The notes under the pieces were generated by a model that did not search any database, was not told where the DNA came from, and saw only the letters and a program-made list of their open reading frames with translations. The translations under genes and the position numbers were made by a program. A DNA stretch of 9,417 nt from positions 1 through 9,417 of the forward strand of contig DEUP01000006.1 in assembly GCA_002362625.1 (NCBI GenBank), in the 5' to 3' direction. The DNA comes from Clostridiales bacterium UBA3259 (lineage in GTDB: Bacteria; Bacillota_A; Clostridia; Oscillospirales; Oscillospiraceae). Positions 5,470 to 9,417 of the stretch are shown here, piece by piece (the first letter of the stretch is position 1; each line of letters starts with the position of its first letter).

Positions 5470-6513
5470 TTACCGATAACAGAAGGCGCGGATATCCTGG
5501 CACAGGGCCTGAACGTTTTCTTCCGTCGTCGCCCAGGAGGTACAGATACGGATGGCCCGATGGGATTCGTCCACCCGCTCCTGTTCACAGAAGACGTACT
5601 TTTTTTCCAGCGCTTCCAGAGCAGCGTCGGGAAGTATGGGGAAAATCTGGTTGGTAACCCCAGGCACCAGATAGGGCATGCGGCACTCATCCAGGGTTTC
5701 CCGGATCCGGTCAGCCAGACGGACGGCATGGGCTGCAATTTCAAAGTACAGATTGTTTTCCATCAGGGTGTCGAACTGGATCCCCAGCAGACGGCCCTTT
5801 GCCAGCATTCCACCATGGCGCTTGATCAAATACCGGAAATCCCTTCCCAGCACGGGATTGGTGATAACCACCGCCTCCCCAAACAGCGCTCCCACCTTGG
5901 TACCGCCGATGTAGAATACGTCGCACAGCCGGGCCAGGTCGGCCAGGGTCACATCATTTCCCTTGCTTACCATGCCGTAGCCAAGCCGTGCGCCGTCCAG
6001 GAACAAATACAGCCCCTTCTCCCGGCAGGCCTCCGACAGTTCCTCCAGTTCCTTTAAGCTGTACAGTGTACCCAGCTCCGTAGGGTTGGAAATGTACACA
6101 AGTCCCGGCTGCACCGTATGCTCAAAGCTGGGGTCGGCCCAATGGGCGTCTACAGCCCTTCGCACCTGCTCCCCGGTAATCTTTCCGTCCGCCGAAGGGA
6201 GGGTCAGCACCTTGTGGCCGGTAGCCTCGATGGCTCCCGTCTCATGGCAGGCAATGTGGCCGGAAGCGGCGCACAGCGCCCCCTGATGAGGCCGCAGAGC
6301 GGCGGAGACAATCGTCTGGTTGGTCTGGGTGCCGCCCACCAGGAAGTGAACCGCAATGTCCTCCCGGCCGCACAAAGCCCGGATCTTCCCGGCGGCGGAG
6401 GCGCAGAAATCATCCTCGCCATAGCCGGGGGTCTGGGTCATGTTGAACTTCCCCAGGGCCTGCAGAATCTTCTCGTGGCAGCCCTCGCAGTAGTCGTTGT
6501 TGAAGTAAATCAT
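5470..6513 (-). CDS. Threonine aldolase family PLP-dependent lyase
   Basis: This 347-aa enzyme of aspartate aminotransferase fold type I resembles low-specificity L-threonine aldolases, which split threonine or allo-threonine into glycine and acetaldehyde. GGTQTNQ (60-66) matches the cofactor phosphate loop, His90 in HIACHETGA matches the residue stacking on the PLP ring, and Asp173 and Arg176 in FLDGARLGYG match the ring-nitrogen and carboxylate contacts. Lys206 in YIGGTKVGALFG is the expected Schiff-base lysine. The N-terminus, FNNDYCEGCHEKI, differs from the canonical DLRSDT opening, placing the protein in a divergent subgroup; other beta-hydroxy or beta-eliminated amino acids may be its substrates. 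Length is normal. AGGAGA lies five bases before the ATG at 6513, and a near-perfect promoter precedes it. It is divergent from spoIIID. The AI-2E gene follows at 69 bases on the same strand without an obvious terminator. Confidence 0.9.
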   Translation of the reverse strand: MIYFNNDYCEGCHEKILQALGKFNMTQTPGYGEDDFCASAAGKIRALCGREDIAVHFLVGGTQTNQTIVSAALRPHQGALCAASGHIACHETGAIEATGHKVLTLPSADGKITGEQVRRAVDAHWADPSFEHTVQPGLVYISNPTELGTLYSLKELEELSEACREKGLYLFLDGARLGYGMVSKGNDVTLADLARLCDVFYIGGTKVGALFGEAVVITNPVLGRDFRYLIKRHGGMLAKGRLLGIQFDTLMENNLYFEIAAHAVRLADRIRETLDECRMPYLVPGVTNQIFPILPDAALEALEKKYVFCEQERVDESHRAIRICTSWATTEENVQALCQDIRAFCYR

Positions 6514-6543
6514 AGTCTTCTCCTGTACATATGGTTTTCTGTC

Positions 6544-6572
6544 ATTTTACCCCTTTCTCCTGTAGGTGTCAA
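6544..6572 (-). promoter_or_regulatory. Strong sigma-A promoter for the threonine aldolase gene
   Basis: On the minus strand a perfect TTGACA (6567-6572) and TAAAAT (6544-6549) are spaced 17 bases apart. The -10 lies 30 bases before the ATG. This is the best vegetative promoter in the window and predicts high, housekeeping-type expression. Confidence 0.82.
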
Positions 6573-6577
6573 GCACT

Positions 6578-6605
6578 CATAAGTTGATTTCCCAGGGCAT
6601 ATGCT
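6578..6605 (+). promoter_or_regulatory. Candidate SigE-type sporulation promoter for spoIIID
   Basis: CATAAG (6578-6583) and CATATGCT (6598-6605), separated by 14 bases, resemble the -35 (ATA core) and -10 (CATACAnT) elements of mother-cell SigE promoters. In Bacillus subtilis spoIIID is transcribed by SigE, so such a site is expected here. The match is partial. No good sigma-A promoter is seen on this strand in the same interval. A small hairpin (6622-6636) lies in the leader. Confidence 0.4.
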
Positions 6606-6664
6606 TTCTTAACACCGGGAAGCCTGATATCCAGGCAACCGACACAGCATCGGAGGGGAAGCCT

Positions 6665-6928
6665 ATGAAAGAATGCCTTGAGAAGCGCGCCCAGGAATTG
6701 GCTGTGTACATGATCGAAACCGGTGCCACTGTCCGGGCAGCCGCCCGGCACTTTGGTATTTCCAAATCTACGGTGCATAAAGACCTGACCCAGCGGCTGG
6801 AAGGGTATAATCGGGGACTGTATCTGCAGGTTCGGGAAATTCTGGACGAAAACAAACGGGAGCGCCATATCCGGGGCGGCATGGCCACCAAACGGAAATA
6901 CGAGAAAAAAGCGCAGCAAGCCCAATAA
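6665..6928 (+). CDS. spoIIID: Sporulation transcriptional regulator SpoIIID
   Basis: This 87-aa DNA-binding protein controls mother-cell gene expression during endospore formation, acting between the SigE and SigK stages as both activator and repressor. The sequence follows Bacillus subtilis SpoIIID closely: an N-terminal helix KRAQELAVYMIETGATVR, the helix-turn-helix AARHFGISKSTVHKDLTQRL (26-45) with the near-invariant SKSTVHKDLT, then the C-terminal basic segment RHIRGGMATKRKY (67-79), which contributes DNA contacts. Length is slightly under the 93 aa of the B. subtilis protein. ATG at 6665 is chosen because GGAGGGG (6652-6658) sits upstream and the conserved protein starts there; the frame stays open back to 6566 but without similarity. 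It is a single-gene unit with its own terminator, divergent from the aldolase gene. It is the clearest evidence in the window that the host makes spores. Confidence 0.97.
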   Translation: MKECLEKRAQELAVYMIETGATVRAAARHFGISKSTVHKDLTQRLEGYNRGLYLQVREILDENKRERHIRGGMATKRKYEKKAQQAQ

Positions 6929-6933
6929 ACCTC

Positions 6934-6969
6934 TTTGCCGGGTAAAATTCTTTACCCGGCAAAATTTTT
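6934..6969 (+). terminator. Intrinsic terminator after spoIIID
   Basis: The arms 6934-6946 (TTTGCCGGGTAAA) and 6951-6963 form a perfect 13-bp stem with an ATTC loop, followed by TTTTT at 6965-6969. It starts six bases after the stop codon. Confidence 0.92.
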
Positions 6970-6979
6970 ATGCTATCAT
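6951..6979 (+). promoter_or_regulatory. Candidate promoter for the ECF sigma operon, overlapping the terminator
   Basis: TTTACC (6951-6956) in the terminator's 3' arm is spaced 17 bases from TATCAT (6974-6979), which is preceded by TGC, an extended -10. It would give a leader of about 60 bases. A second possible -10, TATTAT at 7004-7009, lacks a -35. No ECF-type AAC/CGT promoter pair is visible, so sigma-factor autoregulation is not supported by the sequence. Confidence 0.4.
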
Positions 6980-7048
6980 GTCAGAATATGCGGTTCAGGA
7001 TCGTATTATGGATAGAAGGCCTCAAGGACACAAAGGAAGTGATTTCAC

Positions 7049-7531
7049 ATGGATGGCGCACAAGCAACCCGGCTGGTTCAGGAGTACGCGGACATGATCC
7101 TTCGCATCAGCTACAGCTATCTGAAGCAAACCTGTGACGCGGAGGATATCTGCCAGACCGTCTTTCTGAAAATCCTGACGAAGGATATTCGCTTCGACAC
7201 CCCGGAGCATGAAAAGGCCTACATCATCCGCGCCACGGTAAACGCCTGCAAGGATCACCTGAAAAGCGGCTTTTTCCGCAAGACCGTTCCTCTGGAAGCG
7301 GCGGAGACCATGGCCGCGCCCCAGCTGCCGGACCTGCCTATTCTGGAAGCACTGCAGGCTCTGCCTGAAAAATACCGTGTTCCCATTTACTTATATTATT
7401 ACGAGGACTATTCCGCCCGCGAGATTGGAAAGATTTTGGGAAAATCCGAAGGGAACATTACCACCTGCCTGTCCCGGGGACGGAAAAAGCTTCGGGACTA
7501 CTTACAGCGGGAAGGAGAAATGTACTTATGA
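7049..7531 (+). CDS. ECF-type RNA polymerase sigma factor
   Basis: This 160-aa protein has only the two domains of group 4 sigma-70 factors. Region 2 spans about residues 8-70, with DAEDICQTVFLKI (30-42) matching the core-polymerase and -10 recognition segment. Region 4 spans about 100-155, where LPEKYRVPIYLYYYEDYSA leads into the helix-turn-helix IGKILGKSEGNITTCLSRGRKKL that reads the -35 element. It should direct polymerase to a small regulon in response to an envelope or extracellular signal. Its TGA overlaps the ATG of a DUF4179-type membrane protein (ATGA), the usual arrangement of an ECF factor with its anti-sigma. The ribosome binding site AAGGAAGTGA lies before the ATG at 7049. The specific signal is unknown. 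Confidence 0.95.
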   Translation: MDGAQATRLVQEYADMILRISYSYLKQTCDAEDICQTVFLKILTKDIRFDTPEHEKAYIIRATVNACKDHLKSGFFRKTVPLEAAETMAAPQLPDLPILEALQALPEKYRVPIYLYYYEDYSAREIGKILGKSEGNITTCLSRGRKKLRDYLQREGEMYL

Positions 7532-8670
7532 TGCACAGCATGAAGCAAGAATTTACACAGGCCATGGACGGTCTTACCTTTTCCGGGCAGGACAAGGCAG
7601 ATATGACCCAAAGGCTCCTGAATATGACCCAGGTATCCCCCAAATCCTTCTCCGGACGAAAGCTGATCCTACTGTCTCTGGCGGCGGTGCTGATTCTCAC
7701 CACCATGACAGCGGCAGCGGTCTATATCCGCTGGCCTGTCAGCAGCGCAAAGGACTTCCACTTTTCTGAAGAGGACAAAAAGGCGGCGGAGCAGTCCGGT
7801 CTGGCCGTTCTTCCCCAGACTGACAAATCCAAAACCTCTCAAATCGTCAGCGCCACAGATCAGGGCGTTACCATTTCTGTGGTGCAAACCCTGATGGATC
7901 CCTACCGGGCCGTCCTGATTTTCCGCGTTGAGGGTGTAGAACTGCCGGACGGCGTGGTGCCCTGTGCGGACTGGGATGTCACCATGAGCGGCCGGCCTGC
8001 CGCTTCCGCGGCCTGTGGTTTCTTTGATGGTTTTTTAGAAACATCTCCCGGCGTTTTTACCTATGCCGACGGCTCCCCTCGGGAACGAGACGAAAATGGC
8101 ATCCCCATTCCACGCCCCGCGGCGGAAGACGGCAGCCTGGAATACAGCATTGTCTTCACATATGACACCCCCCAGTCCTCTGTAGCTGAGGTCACAGCCC
8201 GGTGTTCCAGTATCTACATCTATAACGATGATGAGATAGTTACACTTGCGGAAGGATGCTGGGAGCTTTCCTGGACGCTGACCGGCTCTGACCAGTCCCG
8301 TATTGTACAGCCCAATGTCCCCATCGGCGACAGCGGCTATTACCTGAAGCGGGCGGAGCTTTCCTCCCTGACTGCCATTTTGGAAATTTCCGGCACCGAT
8401 CGTGCCCCCGAAAGCCCCTCCATGAAGCGATTGTCCTATGGGGCTCCAGATCTGGAAGGCGTGATGCTGAAGGACGGAACCTATCGTCCCATATCCACAG
8501 GCACCATGTTCTCTGTGACACCCACAGAAAACAAAACGCTCCTTTGCAACAGCGCGATTCAGGTAGTGGATGTGGATCAGATCGAAGCACTTGTATTCTA
8601 TAATGGTAACGCAGAACTGATTGACGGAGAATATGTACGGTGTGACAGCTACATCGTTCCCATTTCCTGA
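7528..8670 (+). CDS. DUF4179-type membrane protein, probable anti-sigma factor of the adjacent ECF sigma
   Basis: This 380-aa bitopic protein has a short cytoplasmic N-terminus (about 1-43), one transmembrane helix (about 45-66, LILLSLAAVLILTTMTAAAV) and a large extracytoplasmic region. Directly after the helix is an Ig-like beta-rich domain containing GVTISVVQTLMDPYRAVLIF, the pattern of DUF4179 domains that follow ECF sigma genes in Firmicutes. The rest is beta-rich, with two or three repeated sandwich-like units, and lacks any enzymatic motif. By family and position the cytoplasmic segment would hold the sigma factor inactive until the outer domain senses a signal or is cleaved. The cytoplasmic part lacks an obvious HxxxCxxC zinc anti-sigma motif. 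Two adjacent ATGs (7528 and 7531) are possible; the first overlaps the sigma gene's stop. A strong terminator follows. Confidence 0.85.
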   Translation: MMHSMKQEFTQAMDGLTFSGQDKADMTQRLLNMTQVSPKSFSGRKLILLSLAAVLILTTMTAAAVYIRWPVSSAKDFHFSEEDKKAAEQSGLAVLPQTDKSKTSQIVSATDQGVTISVVQTLMDPYRAVLIFRVEGVELPDGVVPCADWDVTMSGRPAASAACGFFDGFLETSPGVFTYADGSPRERDENGIPIPRPAAEDGSLEYSIVFTYDTPQSSVAEVTARCSSIYIYNDDEIVTLAEGCWELSWTLTGSDQSRIVQPNVPIGDSGYYLKRAELSSLTAILEISGTDRAPESPSMKRLSYGAPDLEGVMLKDGTYRPISTGTMFSVTPTENKTLLCNSAIQVVDVDQIEALVFYNGNAELIDGEYVRCDSYIVPIS

Positions 8671-8676
8671 CTGCTT

Positions 8677-8710
8677 CCCCAGCCGGGCTTCTGCCCGGCT
8701 GGGTTTTCCT
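8677..8710 (+). terminator. Intrinsic terminator after the sigma/anti-sigma operon
   Basis: CCCAGCCGGGC (8678-8688) pairs perfectly with 8693-8703 around a TTCT loop, followed by TTTTCCTTT. It begins seven bases after the stop. On the minus strand no T run follows, so it does not look like a terminator for the small gene at 8711-8815. Confidence 0.9.
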
Positions 8711-8815
8711 TTACAGGTCGTCCGCGTCCTGTACGGGTATCTCATAGGGATTTTCCTTGGGACGGCCCGTGTAGCTGCCGTTGGGGTCGGTTATGATTTT
8801 CTTCTTCTCCTGCAT
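8711..8815 (-). CDS. 34-aa small protein with consensus ribosome binding site
   Basis: ATG at 8815 is preceded by GGAGGTG at six-base spacing, one of the best Shine-Dalgarno sites in the window, and opens a 34-residue frame ending TAA at 8711-8713. The protein starts MQEKKKIITDPNGSYTGRP and ends PVQDADDL. It is hydrophilic, rich in Pro, Asp and Lys, with no transmembrane or signal segment, and is probably disordered. The motif DPNGSYTGRP followed by an acidic PVQDADDL end looks like that of short conserved hypothetical proteins in Clostridia; I cannot name a function. It is convergent with the DUF4179 gene and divergent from rlmH across 98 bases. Only the terminator of the opposite strand lies beyond its end. 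Confidence 0.72.
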   Translation of the reverse strand: MQEKKKIITDPNGSYTGRPKENPYEIPVQDADDL

Positions 8816-8861
8816 GATTTCACCTCCACCCTTACCTTTTCCCAAAGGGAGCAAAAGATAA

Positions 8862-8890
8862 TTGCCTTTTTCCTGCTTTCATGGTAACAT
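8862..8890 (+). promoter_or_regulatory. Candidate promoter for rlmH
   Basis: TTGCCT (8862-8867) is followed after 17 bases by TAACAT (8885-8890), preceded by TGG as an extended -10. The predicted leader is only about 17 bases and contains GGGAGG (8901-8906). Confidence 0.45.
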
Positions 8891-8913
8891 TACACTGAAT
8901 GGGAGGATTGTGT

Positions 8914-9396
8914 ATGTTTGATATCACATTAATTTGCATGGGAAAACTGAAAGAACCCTTTTACCTGTCCGCTGCCGCCGAATACTGTAAGCGCCTGAGC
9001 GGTTACTGTAAGCTTACCCTTTTGGAGCTTCCCGAAATCCGCCTCCCGGAAAATCCCTCCCAGGCGGAGATTTCCGCGGGCCTCAACAAGGAGGCCGACC
9101 AAATTCTCGCGAAAATCCCCAAGGGAGCCTGGTTCTGCGTCTTCACCCCGGAGGGAAAAGCCTTAAGCAGTGAAGGATTTGCCGAAACCCTGGCACGGGT
9201 CAAGGGCAGCGGTAAGGGCAGCGCCTGCTTTTTGATCGGTTCCTCCTTCGGCATCGCTCCCAGAGTGAAGGAAAAGGCGGACCTTCAACTGTCCATGGGG
9301 AAAATGACCTTCCCTCACCATCTGGCCCGGATCATGGTCTTAGAACAGCTCTACCGTGCGGAGGCCATTCAGACGGGAAGCAAGTATCATAAGTAG
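8914..9396 (+). CDS. rlmH: 23S rRNA (pseudouridine(1915)-N(3))-methyltransferase RlmH
   Basis: This 160-aa SPOUT-class enzyme transfers a methyl group from S-adenosylmethionine to N3 of pseudouridine 1915 in helix 69 of 23S rRNA, acting on the assembled 70S ribosome. The length matches the family (about 155-160 aa). The trefoil-knot SAM site is seen as FLIGSSFG (106-113), and the C-terminal block KMTFPHHLARIMVLEQLYRA (130-149), ending TGSKYHK, is the strongest family signature. The SAM loop reads IGSSFG where relatives usually have IGGSxG, a Gly-to-Ser change worth noting. ATG at 8914 is chosen because GGGAGG lies seven bases upstream and the conserved start FDITLICMGKLKE follows. The gene is complete and stands alone within the window. 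Confidence 0.96.
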   Translation: MFDITLICMGKLKEPFYLSAAAEYCKRLSGYCKLTLLELPEIRLPENPSQAEISAGLNKEADQILAKIPKGAWFCVFTPEGKALSSEGFAETLARVKGSGKGSACFLIGSSFGIAPRVKEKADLQLSMGKMTFPHHLARIMVLEQLYRAEAIQTGSKYHK

Positions 9397-9417
9397 ATAA
9401 TGCGTACTGAATAACGC

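Noticed and set aside
6566..6664. Extended N-terminus of SpoIIID
   Set aside because: No similarity to SpoIIID and no ribosome binding site; the extension overlaps promoters of the divergent gene.

Overview
The window reads as ordinary chromosome of a Gram-positive, endospore-forming Clostridia-type bacterium. This rests on a clear spoIIID gene, strong AGGAGG-type ribosome binding sites, compact intrinsic terminators, moderately GC-rich coding sequence, an ECF sigma factor paired with a DUF4179-type membrane protein, and a lipoprotein signal peptide. A gut Oscillospiraceae-like host fits, but that placement is inference from general sequence character. There are no phage, transposase, CRISPR, rRNA or tRNA genes.

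Layout, left to right. The tail of an unidentified plus-strand gene (1-69) ends before a 13-bp hairpin terminator. Next come a flavodoxin-fold, probably iron-sulfur, oxidoreductase (150-767) and a closely linked 51-aa DUF3006-like protein (777-932), closed by a two-way terminator. An imperfect inverted repeat (978-1037) abuts the stop codon of a minus-strand MATE efflux pump (1036-2382). Upstream on the same strand is a 176-aa membrane-anchored protein of unknown function (2472-3002). It is divergent from a 70-aa XRE-type regulator (3114-3326), and a perfect 10-bp inverted repeat sits in the spacer of the 176-aa gene's promoter.

A two-way terminator (3333-3381) separates this module from a minus-strand run: a threonine-aldolase-family PLP enzyme (5470-6513), an AI-2E-family membrane protein (4135-5400) and a VanX-like D-Ala-D-Ala dipeptidase lipoprotein (3407-4138). 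The last two overlap by ATGA. Divergent from the aldolase is spoIIID (6665-6928), with a possible SigE promoter and a strong terminator. Then come the ECF sigma factor and its DUF4179 partner (7049-8670, ATGA overlap), a terminator, a 34-aa minus-strand small protein with a consensus Shine-Dalgarno site (8711-8815), and rlmH (8914-9396).

Functionally these are several small independent units: redox, efflux, a self-contained regulator-target pair, peptidoglycan dipeptide hydrolysis, sporulation control, envelope-stress-type signalling and ribosome modification. I see no clear undescribed multi-gene system. The best leads are the divergent XRE/176-aa module with its operator-like palindrome, the membrane protein/dipeptidase pair, and the 34-aa small protein.
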